Shown piece after piece: positions 18,021 through 26,577 of a stretch of DNA of 64,000 nt. Position 1 is the first letter of the stretch. Every line of letters starts with the position of its first letter. Origin of the DNA: a bacterium. GTDB lineage: Bacteria; Actinomycetota; Acidimicrobiia; Spongiisociales; Spongiisociaceae. The notes under the pieces are model-generated. The model was given only the letters and a program-made list of their open reading frames with translations, was not told the origin of the DNA and ran no database searches. The DNA is taken from the NCBI GenBank assembly GCA_028821575.1, contig JAPPFW010000029.1:73631-137630 (forward strand), written 5' to 3'. The translations under genes were made by a program, and so were the position numbers.

Positions 18021-18242
18021 ATAGGAACTAATCACCTGGCAGACAGCCGTGCCAGAGAGCGAGCCCTGCTGCTCTCCTGCAAGAGGCACAGCCAGACAAT
18101 GCCGTGAGCCCGGGCATCATCGAACGTGTCGAATACTGCCACGACAGAAGGGGAGGCCATGCGTCCAACCCCTATCTCTCAGCCGGCGGACGGATTGCGC
18201 CGGCCACCATGTTCCGAACCTGCAGACCGGTCTGCGGCGGTC

Positions 18243-19463
18243 CTATGCGAGATCGAGGACGGGAAGTTCCATGCCGGCTTCCAGCGTTGCGGTCCATGAA
18301 GTGTCGCAGGCCGCCCCGGCATCGGCTCCGGCGGAGTGGGCACCCGTTGCCGCCTCGACGCAGTTGCCCTCGCAGGGACAGCGTTGCACCTGGGACGCGT
18401 ACTCGGGCATGAAGTGATGGTTCACGATGTGCCGAGCCTCCTTCTCATCCATCCCCCATGACGCCCAGTGGCGCCTGGTCTGCTCGAAGATCATCTCCGG
18501 ATCCCCCAGCTTCCAAAGGGTCTGGAAGCGGTCGGGAATCCTGATTCCCAGCGCTTCGGCGAGCAGCGACTGGTAGTGAATGACAGGAAGACGGTCGCTC
18601 CCGAACTTGCACCACTCCCGGTGGCACATGTGGTGGTGGGTCAGGATCGCGTCGGCCCCCAGCGCATCCGCCTGGGCCTGAAGGTCGTGCTGCACTTCCA
18701 CGTACTGTTCCGGGGTGATGTCGTTGAGAACGCTGGGCTCTCCGGGGCCCTTGGTCGCGCAGGGCTGGCCCAGCGAGGGACTGTTCACAAGACCCACATA
18801 CTCGATCCCCGGGATCAACTCAAGCGTCCTGATCACCGCCGACTTGGCCGCTTCCTTGGTGGGATGGACCTCGGCGCCCTCGGCATGGAGCATCACCCGG
18901 CGCGGTATGGACTTGCGCCACGGTATGTCGTCACCCATCTCGACCAGGCGGTCGGCCAGGTAGTCCGTTATGTGGATCACCTCGAAAGGGGCCTGGCCGC
19001 GCTGCTTCGAGATCACCTTCACGTGGTAGTTGAACTCGATTAAGCACGAACCGCAGCACTGCACGTTGACCTCCGGCTGCCACGAAGCGAACCTGTCGAT
19101 GGCCCGCGCCGCCATCGCGTCGCCGACGTGGCCCTTACCGAAGCGTTGGAAGGGCCTGCCGCAGCAGTACTTGTTACCGGCCACCGCGACGAAGTCGACT
19201 CCAAGCGCTTCGAACAGGGCGACCTGGGTGAGCATGAGGTGAGGCGTGTTCTGGACGCCGCAACTCAGGTTCAGGACCACCTCCGCCCCTTCGGCCGGTT
19301 TCGAGTACCGCTCCAGCCAGGTGACCTCGTCTCGCGAGATCTGGAGGCGTTCCGAGTTGAGGTGATCACGATAGAAGCGGGTGAAGCTGAACTCCTTGGC
19401 CCGCGAGAGATCGAAGTCCTCACCTGCCGCGTTCTTCGTGACCATCCGGTCGTCAACCACCAT
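18243..19463 (-). CDS. CCG-domain (HdrB-like) iron-sulfur protein, paralogue 2
   Basis: This 406-residue homologue of the genes at 16796 and 25374 has the motif C-X31-CCG-X34-C-X2-C (LSCGVQNTPHLM, CCGRPFQRFGK, CCGSC), a reduced second domain (GQPCATK, HHMCHREW) and a C-terminal CPCEGNC cluster. It is the most diverged of the three and carries an extra cysteine next to CGSC plus a longer C-terminal tail. It lies on the opposite strand, downstream of the FhuF-like gene with a 60-base gap, and no copy of the palindromic element precedes it. It may be the last gene of the ChrA-FhuF transcript. Confidence 0.8.
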   Translation of the reverse strand: MVVDDRMVTKNAAGEDFDLSRAKEFSFTRFYRDHLNSERLQISRDEVTWLERYSKPAEGAEVVLNLSCGVQNTPHLMLTQVALFEALGVDFVAVAGNKYCCGRPFQRFGKGHVGDAMAARAIDRFASWQPEVNVQCCGSCLIEFNYHVKVISKQRGQAPFEVIHITDYLADRLVEMGDDIPWRKSIPRRVMLHAEGAEVHPTKEAAKSAVIRTLELIPGIEYVGLVNSPSLGQPCATKGPGEPSVLNDITPEQYVEVQHDLQAQADALGADAILTHHHMCHREWCKFGSDRLPVIHYQSLLAEALGIRIPDRFQTLWKLGDPEMIFEQTRRHWASWGMDEKEARHIVNHHFMPEYASQVQRCPCEGNCVEAATGAHSAGADAGAACDTSWTATLEAGMELPVLDLA

Positions 19464-19523
19464 CGTTCCGTTCCTTTTCGTCTCGCTTCAACCTACTAGG
19501 GAGCTCGCTCCGGCGCCCGGACA

Positions 19524-20504
19524 TCAGCGGGGCGCCGCAGCCTTAGCGAGCTGCTCCATGCCCCGCCGTATTGCGGCCCGCTCCGCACCGCCGCCGACCC
19601 TTCCCAGGGCCAGGCCGTGCCGTTCCCGCACCAACTCGACCCGCTCGTCGAGGGGAAGTAACGGGCAGTTCTGACACAGCCGACCCAAGCGATCGTCCAA
19701 CCGGTAGGTAAGACAGCACGCGTGGCGGCGGTGGATGCCGTGGGGGAACATCGGGTCGTCGATCTCATCCCACACCACGAGGCCCCGTAGCGGGTTGGGT
19801 CCAGGTACCCCCGGTATGGCCGGAGCGCTCAGCAACGCCCGGCGGTCCTCCACGTAGGGTCGGCCAGCCCCGGCGAGGTACTCGTCGGCCGAGTCCGAGA
19901 CCATCCCCACCCATTCGGCCGCGTTGGTCCACAGCAGCCGTTCCGAGACCCGGGTCAGGCTGCGAACAGTCTCGAAGAAGGGCGCGAGGTGCCGGCCGTA
20001 CAGGGTTTCCCAGGCATGCGCCCGGACCTCGGCCAGGGTTGCCGCGGTCTCGGCGTCCACCTGCCACGGCGTCAGCCGCTCGCCGGTCACCAGTGCTCCC
20101 TCTCCGAGATCGTCCAGTACGAGTGCGAACGGGACAGACACACGGGTGACGATCCGGCAACGGCGCGGTGACAGGTCCAAGGCCACACCATGGGCCAGGG
20201 CACAGAGTGCCGCTACGGTCACGCAACCCGTGTAATGGCGGGTCAGCCGCGAGACGGCGATCCGCAGATCGATGTCCACCTCTGAGCGGTCATCCAGATG
20301 ATCAGATGGATCCGCGAGCAGCAACTCGCGGTCCACCGTATGGGCCGCTGCTATCGCCTGTCCCAGGAAGTCCGGTTCGAAGTAGCGAGTGGCCGGAACG
20401 GCCTCTGGAGACCCCGGGTCGTCGAGTAGGTAACGCCCCTGGAACCAGCGCCCGAGCCGCCCGATGCCGTCCGCCAAGGATCGCTTCCAACCGTCGGCCT
20501 GCAT
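19524..20504 (-). CDS. FhuF-like (2Fe-2S) protein
   Basis: This 326-residue protein ends with the cysteine arrangement HACCLTYRLDD....CQNCPLL (C-C-x10-C-x2-C), which binds a 2Fe-2S cluster in ferric-siderophore reductase FhuF and related proteins. The rest is a helical IucA/FhuF-type fold by appearance, without a signal peptide. Its ATG overlaps the ChrA stop (TGATG), so the two are translationally coupled. No siderophore genes are visible, so an alternative is a redox partner for the CCG protein encoded next or for metal handling linked to ChrA. Confidence 0.75.
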   Translation of the reverse strand: MQADGWKRSLADGIGRLGRWFQGRYLLDDPGSPEAVPATRYFEPDFLGQAIAAAHTVDRELLLADPSDHLDDRSEVDIDLRIAVSRLTRHYTGCVTVAALCALAHGVALDLSPRRCRIVTRVSVPFALVLDDLGEGALVTGERLTPWQVDAETAATLAEVRAHAWETLYGRHLAPFFETVRSLTRVSERLLWTNAAEWVGMVSDSADEYLAGAGRPYVEDRRALLSAPAIPGVPGPNPLRGLVVWDEIDDPMFPHGIHRRHACCLTYRLDDRLGRLCQNCPLLPLDERVELVRERHGLALGRVGGGAERAAIRRGMEQLAKAAAPR

Positions 20505-21772
20505 CAGAGCGTCGCTAGCAAGCCACCACCGGCCGCGGTCAGGATGACGACCAGCCAAGGGGGGAGTTTCCAGAACGCCAGGAGTCCCAGCGCGACGAGC
20601 GCCAACCCGAAGTCCTCGGGACCGAGGATGGCGCTCGACCAGAGAGGGTCGTACAGCGCCGCCAGCAGGACCCCCACAACGGCCGCGTTGACCCCGCGCA
20701 GCACTGCCTGTACTTCGGGGCGGGCGCGGAGGGCGCCGAAGGTGGGGAGAGTGGCGACCACTATGAGGAAGGAGGGCAGGAAGATGGCCAGCAGGGCCAG
20801 CAGAGCACCGCCGATCCCGTTCGGCTCGGTACCCAGGGAAGCACCGAGATAGGCCGAGAACGTGAAGATCGGCCCCGGCACAGCCTGGGCTGCGCCGAAT
20901 CCGGCGATGAAGGTCTCCTCGTCGACCCAGCCCGGACCGACGACCTCGCTCTCGAGCAAGGGCAGGACGACAGGGCCTCCCCCGAACACCAGTGCTCCAG
21001 AACCGTAGAAGGCATCGGCAGTCCCGATGGCCGGAGCGTCGAGTGCCGCCCTGGCCACTGGCAGCAGGGCCAGCAGCGCGAAGAACAGGACCGCGCTGAC
21101 AACCGCGGCCCGGCGTCCTGATCCGAGCTGGTACGAGCGGGGAGCGGCGGCTTCCCGGCGCAGGAAGAACCAGCCCACGATCCCCCCCAGAACGATGACG
21201 ACCACGATCGTGGTTCGTGCCGACGAGGGAAAGGCGATCACCGCCAGCGTCGACAGGACCGCTATCGAACTGCGAAACCGGTCCGGCGCCAACTGGCGCC
21301 ACAGCTTCCAGACCGCGAGGCCTACCACCGGAACCGCCACCACCACCAGCCCGTGGATCCACCCGGCCGCCTCCTCGGTGAGGCGGGACGCTGTCAAGCC
21401 CAGCACTGTCATGATCACGGCGGAGGGCAGCGTGAACCCCAGCCAAGCGATGACCCCGCCCCACAGACCACCCCGAGCCATCCCGATGGCCATACCCAGC
21501 TTGCTGCTACCCGCCCCGGGGAACGCCTGCGAAAGCGCTACGAGATCGGCGAAGGTCTCCTCATCGACCCAGCGGCGCCGTTGAACGTATTCGTCCTGGA
21601 AGTAGCCGATGTGGGCGATGGGGCCACCGAACGAGGTGAGCCCGAGGCGCAGGGCTACCCAGAAGATCTCGATCAGCGGGCCTCGTTCCGGAATGAAGGT
21701 CGCCGGGGCGGAGCCGGCCTGGTGGTCGTTCGGGTTGCTATCGTCCGTCACCGTTGTCCCCTGGTCATGCAT
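20504..21772 (-). CDS. Full-length chromate transporter family protein (ChrA-like)
   Basis: This is a 422-residue double-CHR-domain membrane protein. The first half contains FWVALRLGLTSFGGPIAHIG, with WVDEETFADLVALSQAFPG shortly after. The second repeats the pattern as YGSGALVFGGGPVVLPLLE and WVDEETFIAGFGAAQAVPG. About ten to twelve hydrophobic segments are visible. I chose the ATG at 21772; longer upstream starts would run back through palindromic element copy 5. It is divergent from a PadR regulator and overlaps an FhuF-like gene. CHR proteins couple anion export to proton movement; chromate itself is not assured. Confidence 0.87.
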   Translation of the reverse strand: MHDQGTTVTDDSNPNDHQAGSAPATFIPERGPLIEIFWVALRLGLTSFGGPIAHIGYFQDEYVQRRRWVDEETFADLVALSQAFPGAGSSKLGMAIGMARGGLWGGVIAWLGFTLPSAVIMTVLGLTASRLTEEAAGWIHGLVVVAVPVVGLAVWKLWRQLAPDRFRSSIAVLSTLAVIAFPSSARTTIVVVIVLGGIVGWFFLRREAAAPRSYQLGSGRRAAVVSAVLFFALLALLPVARAALDAPAIGTADAFYGSGALVFGGGPVVLPLLESEVVGPGWVDEETFIAGFGAAQAVPGPIFTFSAYLGASLGTEPNGIGGALLALLAIFLPSFLIVVATLPTFGALRARPEVQAVLRGVNAAVVGVLLAALYDPLWSSAILGPEDFGLALVALGLLAFWKLPPWLVVILTAAGGGLLATL

Positions 21773-21782
21773 CGCGGGCCAA

Positions 21783-21800
21783 TATCGGGCTACGATACCA
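21783..21800 (+). promoter_or_regulatory. Palindromic element, copy 5 (ChrA / PadR)
   Basis: The sequence TATCG-GGCTA-CGATACCA has perfect inverted arms and the same GGCTA spacer as copies 1 and 3. It lies 10 bases upstream of the ChrA start (leftward) and 50 bases before the PadR start (rightward). Confidence 0.6.
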
Positions 21801-21850
21801 GGCATCCAGAGGACGAACCGCAACCCACCCAGCGACGAACAGGCGACCAG

Positions 21851-22228
21851 ATGAGCAAGACCGACCGAATCGAGGGCCATCCCACCTTCGAGGCCCATAG
21901 CAGGCTCTTCCGCGACATCCTGCTGGGTTTCGTGAGGGTGCATGTGCTCCACTGCGCCAGTAGAGGTCCCGTATACGGGGTTGCGCTCAACGAGGAACTG
22001 GCGGTCCACGGCTACAACCTGTCACCGGGAACCCTCTATCCGCTCCTCCACGGGCTCGAGGACATCGGGTTCCTAGAGCGGACACCGGAGGTCGTCGGCG
22101 GCAAGGTTCGGAAGTACTACTCGCTCACCGACCGGGGTCACCAGGCTCTTGAGGATCTCCGCTACAAGATTCGCGAACTGGTCAGCGATGTGCTGGATGG
22201 TGAGACGGTACCGGCGGGATCCGGTTAG
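21851..22228 (+). CDS. PadR family transcriptional regulator
   Basis: This is a 125-residue winged-helix repressor. The family signature is clear: LLGFVRVHVLHC..., GYNLSPGTLYPLLHGLEDIGFL, and the wing KVRKYYSLTDRGHQALED. The C-terminal helix that normally mediates dimerisation is short. It is the only recognisable transcription factor in the accessory region and is divergent from ChrA. Its own promoter contains the shared palindrome, whose arms do not resemble the ATGT-N8-ACAT operators known for PadR. Whether it regulates the ten-site set or only ChrA is unknown. Confidence 0.9.
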   Translation: MSKTDRIEGHPTFEAHSRLFRDILLGFVRVHVLHCASRGPVYGVALNEELAVHGYNLSPGTLYPLLHGLEDIGFLERTPEVVGGKVRKYYSLTDRGHQALEDLRYKIRELVSDVLDGETVPAGSG

Positions 22229-22291
22229 ACGCCCCGGATCGGCGCCGCGCCCGATGGGGAACGGTCGGCTTCCCGAACGCCGGGGTCTCCC

Positions 22292-23227
22292 ATGAGGATC
22301 GGGCTGATGGCTTCGATTTCGGTTGCCGGCGAGCCGACCCTCCAGAACATCACGAGAGCCATCGTGCGGGCTGAAGCAGCCGGGTTCGACACCGTATGGG
22401 CCTCCGGGCGGATGGACGCCCTAACGCAACTGGCTCTCGCCTCCCTTCGCACTACCCGTGTCGAGTTGGGAACAGCCATCGTGCCCACCTATCCCCGCCA
22501 TCCGCACGCCTTGGTCCAGCAGGCTCTGACCGTCCAGATCGCCTGCGGGAGGAAACTGACGCTGGGGGTGGGGGTGAGCCACGACACTTCGATGTCATCC
22601 CTCGGCTTCGACTGGTCAGCACCGGTGCGCCACGCCCGCGAGTACCTGAGCGGTCTGAATGGGCTGCTGGCAGGAGCGGAGGTGACGTTCGATGGGACCG
22701 ACTTCTCCCTATCGAAGGCAACTGCGCCGCTTGCCCACCTGACGGCTACCCCCCAGGTGCTCCTGGCGGCGTTGGGTCCGCAGATGCTGCGGGCAGCCGG
22801 ATCGCTGGCGGACGGAACCATCCTCTGGCTGAGCGGCGCCCGCTATGTGAGAACCGTGGCGGTGCCGGAGATCCGGGCGGCGGCGGAGCGGGCCGCGAGA
22901 CCTGCACCCCGTGTGGTGGGGGGTGCCCCGGTGTGGGTGACCGACGAGCGGGCAAAGGCGTACCACCACGCCGAGCGGGCTCTGCAGGGTATCGGAAGCA
23001 GGCCGGTCTACCGGTCGGTGTTGGACCTGGACGGATCTTCCAGCCCGGCTCAGGTGGCTCTGATAGGCGACGAAGACCTGGTGGCGGAGCGCTTGGAGGA
23101 GTTGGCCGAAGCGGGCGCCACGGACTTCGCGGCCCAGATCCTCGCTTCCTCGCCGGAGGAGTACGACCGGACCCATTCGTTCCTGGCCGGCTGCGCCAGC
23201 AGTCACCGGCCGGTCACCGACCGGTGA
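22292..23227 (+). CDS. LLM class (luciferase-like) flavin/F420-dependent oxidoreductase
   Basis: This 311-residue TIM-barrel oxidoreductase belongs to the luciferase-like family. Supporting segments are AEAAGFDTVWASGRMD, TTRVELGTAIVPTYPRHP, LTLGVGVSHD and ADGTILWLSGARY. In actinobacteria most such proteins bind coenzyme F420 and oxidise or reduce diverse substrates. It follows padR by 63 bases on the same strand. Its 3' end overlaps tail-to-tail with a decayed leftward gene (23214-23511), so its last codons may be newly acquired. The substrate is unknown. Confidence 0.85.
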   Translation: MRIGLMASISVAGEPTLQNITRAIVRAEAAGFDTVWASGRMDALTQLALASLRTTRVELGTAIVPTYPRHPHALVQQALTVQIACGRKLTLGVGVSHDTSMSSLGFDWSAPVRHAREYLSGLNGLLAGAEVTFDGTDFSLSKATAPLAHLTATPQVLLAALGPQMLRAAGSLADGTILWLSGARYVRTVAVPEIRAAAERAARPAPRVVGGAPVWVTDERAKAYHHAERALQGIGSRPVYRSVLDLDGSSSPAQVALIGDEDLVAERLEELAEAGATDFAAQILASSPEEYDRTHSFLAGCASSHRPVTDR

Positions 23228-23511
23228 TGCGCGCTCCGGCCATCCCGGCCTCGCCGCCAATCGCGTAGTAGACGTAGACCTCCTCGCCGTCCGCGAGAAT
23301 CGCCGGGTCTCGCAGCTGGAGGAATCGGCGGGGCGGACGAGCCTCCCTCCGACGGAAGCAGGGGGAGTCGTCCACCCTTGCAGTCCTCGGTGGGCGCTAG
23401 GCCGGTTAGGGGCGGCGACGCGACCCAGGAAAGCCACTCGTCTCCGACGTCCACGACAGGATGCTCTATCCGCTCGGGCCGATCGCCCAAGCAGGCGTCC
23501 GATCCTCACCT
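23214..23511 (-). pseudogene. Decayed gene fragment with several frameshifts
   Basis: Reading leftward, pieces of one protein family appear in different frames: a RIG segment near 23500, then GDRPERIEHPVVDVGDEWLSW and PTEDCKGGRLPLLPSEGG, and finally LQLRDPAILADGEEVYVYYA ending at TGA 23214-23216. Intact homologues known to me read FYSRIGDAPERI...LRDPAIF...YSVAGE, a glycosidase-like beta-propeller family of unclear function. The 5' part is missing and at least two frameshifts break it. It overlaps the end of the LLM gene and abuts palindromic element copy 6, so it may have lost its promoter-proximal half there. Confidence 0.6.
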
Positions 23512-23535
23512 CGTGGCTCTTATGACAGTTGCCGA

Positions 23536-23553
23536 TATCGGACTACGATAACG
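23536..23553 (+). promoter_or_regulatory. Palindromic element, copy 6
   Basis: The sequence TATCG-GACTA-CGATAACG has perfect inverted arms with spacer GACTA. Its end is 41 bases before the GTG start of the small four-helix membrane protein. The leftward side holds only the decayed gene fragment. Confidence 0.6.
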
Positions 23554-23594
23554 AGCCAAGACAGTCGCCGCGAGAGGAAGCGAGGAGGCCGGTT

Positions 23595-24008
23595 GTGGAT
23601 TGGGACCTGTTCGTAGTGCATTGGCTTCACGTCGCCTTCGGGATCTTCTGGGCCGGGTCGATCGCGTTCACGAGGGTGACGCTATTCCCAGCCCTGGCCA
23701 CGCTTCCCAAGGAACAGGCAGTCGCCGCAAGGAACACCCTGTTGACGGGAAATGCGAAGCGGATCACTTTGATCACGGCCGCCGGGACGGTGATAACCGG
23801 GATCCTGCGGGGCCTCATGACCGGTGTATTGGATCAGTTGGACACGTCCTACGGATGGATTTACATGCTGTCGGGCGTCATAGCGATCCTGATGTTCCTG
23901 TTCCTGCTCGACTGGTCACCCAAGCCGGCCGTCCTACGCCACATCTACCTGGCAGCCTTTCCGGTGCTCTTCACGATGATGGTGCTGATGCGTTTCGGAG
24001 GCTTCTAG
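23595..24008 (+). CDS. Four-helix membrane protein, CopD/DUF2269-like
   Basis: This is a 137-residue integral membrane protein with four hydrophobic segments. The first begins HWLHVAFGIFWAG, an H-x-x-H pattern shared with CopD-like and related haem or copper-associated membrane domains. I chose GTG at 23595 because GAGGAGG lies about 7 bases upstream; an upstream in-frame ATG at 23529 would start before the palindromic element. Its TAG stop lies in a CTAG shared with the stop of the convergent MFS gene. The function is not established. Confidence 0.65.
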   Translation: MDWDLFVVHWLHVAFGIFWAGSIAFTRVTLFPALATLPKEQAVAARNTLLTGNAKRITLITAAGTVITGILRGLMTGVLDQLDTSYGWIYMLSGVIAILMFLFLLDWSPKPAVLRHIYLAAFPVLFTMMVLMRFGGF

Positions 24009-25243
24009 AAGGCCGATGGCCGGTCGGGTGCTTCCTCCTCCACTCGGCCGGCCATCAGGCACAAGGTGAGAGCAACAGCCGCCGCCACAAGAAACCCGAT
24101 CGAAAGTGATGTCACAGTACCGTCGTACGCGCGATCGATCACTGAGCCGAGCAGCGCCCCACCCCCCGTGGACATCGACCCAACGACCGAGCCGGCGGTC
24201 CCTGCCTGGTCCCCCATCGGATCCAGGGCAAGGCTGTTCAGGTTCGCAACCACCAAACCATGCATTGCAGCGATGATCGAGAGGACAACCAGGAAGAAGG
24301 CGAAGGCTGGTATCCCGTCCCCGACCTGCGTCCCGATCGTCAGTCCGAGCGCCGCCAACAGGTAGACCACGAGGGTCGCCACTACCACGCGCTGGGTTGT
24401 CAGGGTCTCGACCAGTAAGGCGTTAGCAACCATGGCGGCGCTCATGAGCGCGGTTATCCCCGCGAAGATCCACGGAAACAGGTGGGCCCGGCCGAAGATG
24501 TCGGAGAAGATGAGTTCGGAACTCGCCATGTACGAGAAGAAGGCTCCGAAACTGAGAGTCATAGCGAACGTGTAGAGAACCGTCCTCCGGTTGCGGAGGA
24601 CCCGCAGTACGGACCGACCCAAGTGGGGAGCCAGCCACCCGTCCGATGGGCCGGCCGGCCGGGTCTCCCCCAACCGGGTTGCCCATACGGCTACGCCCAC
24701 CGCTAGGCCGGCCGCCAACCAGAACACTCCCTGCCATGAAGTAGCACTCACCATGGCGGCGCCCCCCACCGGAGCCAGGATGGGAACGATGGTGAAGACG
24801 GCGAACACCGACGACATAATCCTCGCCATACGGTCGCCTTCGTAGAGGTCCCTCACGATCGCCAATGCCAGTATCCGGGGGCCGGCGGCCCCCGCACCCC
24901 ACACACTCTGGGTCGCCATAAGCAGGGGAATCGAACCGACAGCGGTGGCGAGCGCCGACCCGGCTGCCCCCACCGCGTATACCGCGAAGCCCACCCGAAG
25001 CGCCGGTTTCCTTCCGAACCCGTCCGATAGCGGTCCGTAGACCAGCGTGCCACCAGACAGACCGAGGATGTAGGCCGTGATCGCCCGAGCCAGGCGGTTC
25101 GAGTCTTCCGCGAGACCGAGAACCGGGCGCATTTCCCCGAACGCAGGCAGCACGAGCCCGATACCGAGCGCCGATAGCGCCATCGCGAACGACAGGAGAG
25201 CTATGAGTTCCCCCTCTCGCATGCTCCCTTCGGGTTGAGCCAT
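24005..25243 (-). CDS. MFS transporter, Bcr/CflA drug-resistance type
   Basis: This 412-residue major facilitator has about 12 hydrophobic segments, the loop 2-3 signature GPLSDGFGRKPALRVGFAVY and the helix 4-5 region RILALAIVRDLYEGDRMARIM typical of Bcr/CflA exporters. The C-terminal half follows the usual pattern. It runs divergently from CCG paralogue 3, with palindromic element copy 7 between, and ends in a CTAG shared with the convergent membrane protein. Efflux of a small molecule or pathway intermediate is likely; the substrate is unknown. Confidence 0.87.
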   Translation of the reverse strand: MAQPEGSMREGELIALLSFAMALSALGIGLVLPAFGEMRPVLGLAEDSNRLARAITAYILGLSGGTLVYGPLSDGFGRKPALRVGFAVYAVGAAGSALATAVGSIPLLMATQSVWGAGAAGPRILALAIVRDLYEGDRMARIMSSVFAVFTIVPILAPVGGAAMVSATSWQGVFWLAAGLAVGVAVWATRLGETRPAGPSDGWLAPHLGRSVLRVLRNRRTVLYTFAMTLSFGAFFSYMASSELIFSDIFGRAHLFPWIFAGITALMSAAMVANALLVETLTTQRVVVATLVVYLLAALGLTIGTQVGDGIPAFAFFLVVLSIIAAMHGLVVANLNSLALDPMGDQAGTAGSVVGSMSTGGGALLGSVIDRAYDGTVTSLSIGFLVAAAVALTLCLMAGRVEEEAPDRPSAF

Positions 25244-25320
25244 GGTCAGAGTGGCCTCCCGTCAGTCACGTGGCCCGCGCGTGGAAGCCGCGGCTCGGCG
25301 CTGCGGACCGTTCTGGACGA

Positions 25321-25338
25321 AATCGGATACCGATATCG
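25321..25338 (+). promoter_or_regulatory. Palindromic element, copy 7 (MFS / CCG)
   Basis: The sequence AATCG-GATAC-CGATATCG is immediately followed by an AT-rich GATAATATAAGG, which contains -10-like hexamers. The GTG start of CCG paralogue 3 is 35 bases further on. The divergent MFS gene starts 78 bases to the left. Confidence 0.55.
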
Positions 25339-25373
25339 GATAATATAAGGATCGTCCCGGATGGAGTTACCCA

Positions 25374-26471
25374 GTGATCGACAAGACGAAGTTCGACGTG
25401 AAGGGCTACTACACGGCCATGGCCGAGAGCAAGTCTCTACTCATCGCCCGAGACGATCTCAAGTGGACTGAGAGGTGGGAAGAGCCCGACCGTCCCTACG
25501 ACGCACTACTCGCCTACGGGTGCGCGGTCCAGCACACCCCCCATCTCATGCAGGAGGCTGCCAACGTCCTCGACGTCTTGGGCATCGACTATTTCGCGGT
25601 CACCGGCCGCCAGTTCTGCTGCGGGCGACCTTTCGAGAAGATGGGCAAGGACGGCGCGGTCGCCGACCGCATTTCCGGCAAGTCCTACCGGCGGTTCATG
25701 TCATACCGCCCCAAAGTTGCGGTGCAGTGGTGCGGCGCCTGCATGCGCCAATACCTTGACACGATCAGCGCCCAGCAGGATCCCCCGTTTGCGGTGGTGC
25801 ATGTCACCAAGTTCCTTGCTGATCTGCTCAAGGCGAGGGGCAGCGAAGTCCCGTGGGTACGGGAGGTGAAGGCTCGAGTACTGCTGGAGGCCCATCACGA
25901 CCATGCGCAAGCCGACATCGACACCGCCTCGATCCTGCGTATCTTCGAGATGGTTCCGGGTGTCGAGTTCGCCGGCTTCATCGAGCCCCCCTCCGCCGGA
26001 ACCCCTTGTGACCTCGAAGGACCCAAGGCAGTGGGAGTGCTCAACAAGGTCGACAACGAGACCTTCCAGGGCGCCATCGAGGAACTGGAGGACCAGCTGG
26101 AAGCAGCCGGGGCCGACACGCTCGTGACCCCCTACCACAAGTGCCAGATGGAGTGGTCCAAGCTCTCGACCAAGAAGATGGCCATCCGCGAGTGGATCTC
26201 ACTGGTTGCCGAAGCGATGGGTGTGGGAGTCCAGGATCGCTACACGATGTACTGGCACCTGGGCGACCCCGCGAAGATCGCCGAGGAGTCCCGACCGCAG
26301 TGGGAGACCTGGGGTTGGACCGAAGAGCAGGCGATTGAGGCGGCCCGTCGGCACTTCGTTCCCGAGTACGCGATCGATGTGCACCATTGCGATTGCGGTG
26401 GGAGCGGCTGCGGCAGCGGCGGGGCGGACCTCCTATGGCCCGGACTGATCGACGTGGCCTCGCTCGTCTAG
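25374..26471 (+). CDS. CCG-domain (HdrB-like) iron-sulfur protein, paralogue 3
   Basis: This 365-residue protein has the canonical single CCG motif C50-X31-CCG-X35-C120-X2-C123, then a degraded second half (TPCDLEG, TPYHKCQMEW) and a terminal cysteine cluster CDCGGSGC. It is close to the protein encoded at 16796. Iron-sulfur binding is well supported; an electron-transfer role with a flavoprotein or quinone is inference from HdrB/LutA/GlpC relatives. GTG at 25374 is the start, with ATGGAG upstream. The last 13 codons have a second, orphan copy at 27119-27160. Confidence 0.8.
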   Translation: MIDKTKFDVKGYYTAMAESKSLLIARDDLKWTERWEEPDRPYDALLAYGCAVQHTPHLMQEAANVLDVLGIDYFAVTGRQFCCGRPFEKMGKDGAVADRISGKSYRRFMSYRPKVAVQWCGACMRQYLDTISAQQDPPFAVVHVTKFLADLLKARGSEVPWVREVKARVLLEAHHDHAQADIDTASILRIFEMVPGVEFAGFIEPPSAGTPCDLEGPKAVGVLNKVDNETFQGAIEELEDQLEAAGADTLVTPYHKCQMEWSKLSTKKMAIREWISLVAEAMGVGVQDRYTMYWHLGDPAKIAEESRPQWETWGWTEEQAIEAARRHFVPEYAIDVHHCDCGGSGCGSGGADLLWPGLIDVASLV

Positions 26472-26491
26472 ATGATCAGTTCCCGGCTCTT

Positions 26492-26512
26492 AGTCGGTAG
26501 TTGATAGTTGAC
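26492..26512. repeat. Heptad-periodic tract after CCG paralogue 3
   Basis: AGTCGGT, AGTTGAT and AGTTGAC run in one 7-base register starting 21 bases after the CCG stop. The first two units match, in inverted orientation, those found 25 bases after CCG paralogue 1. Confidence 0.65.
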
Positions 26513-26577
26513 GACCCCTTGGAACTACTCGTCTAGCTAACGGCAGGACCAAGCCGGACCGTGCCGATCGTATCGGT

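Noticed and set aside
18159-18298. 46-codon frame with a GGGGAGG site, after CCG paralogue 1
   Set aside because: It overlaps the coding 3' end of the opposite-strand CCG gene, has no recognisable family and no context support.
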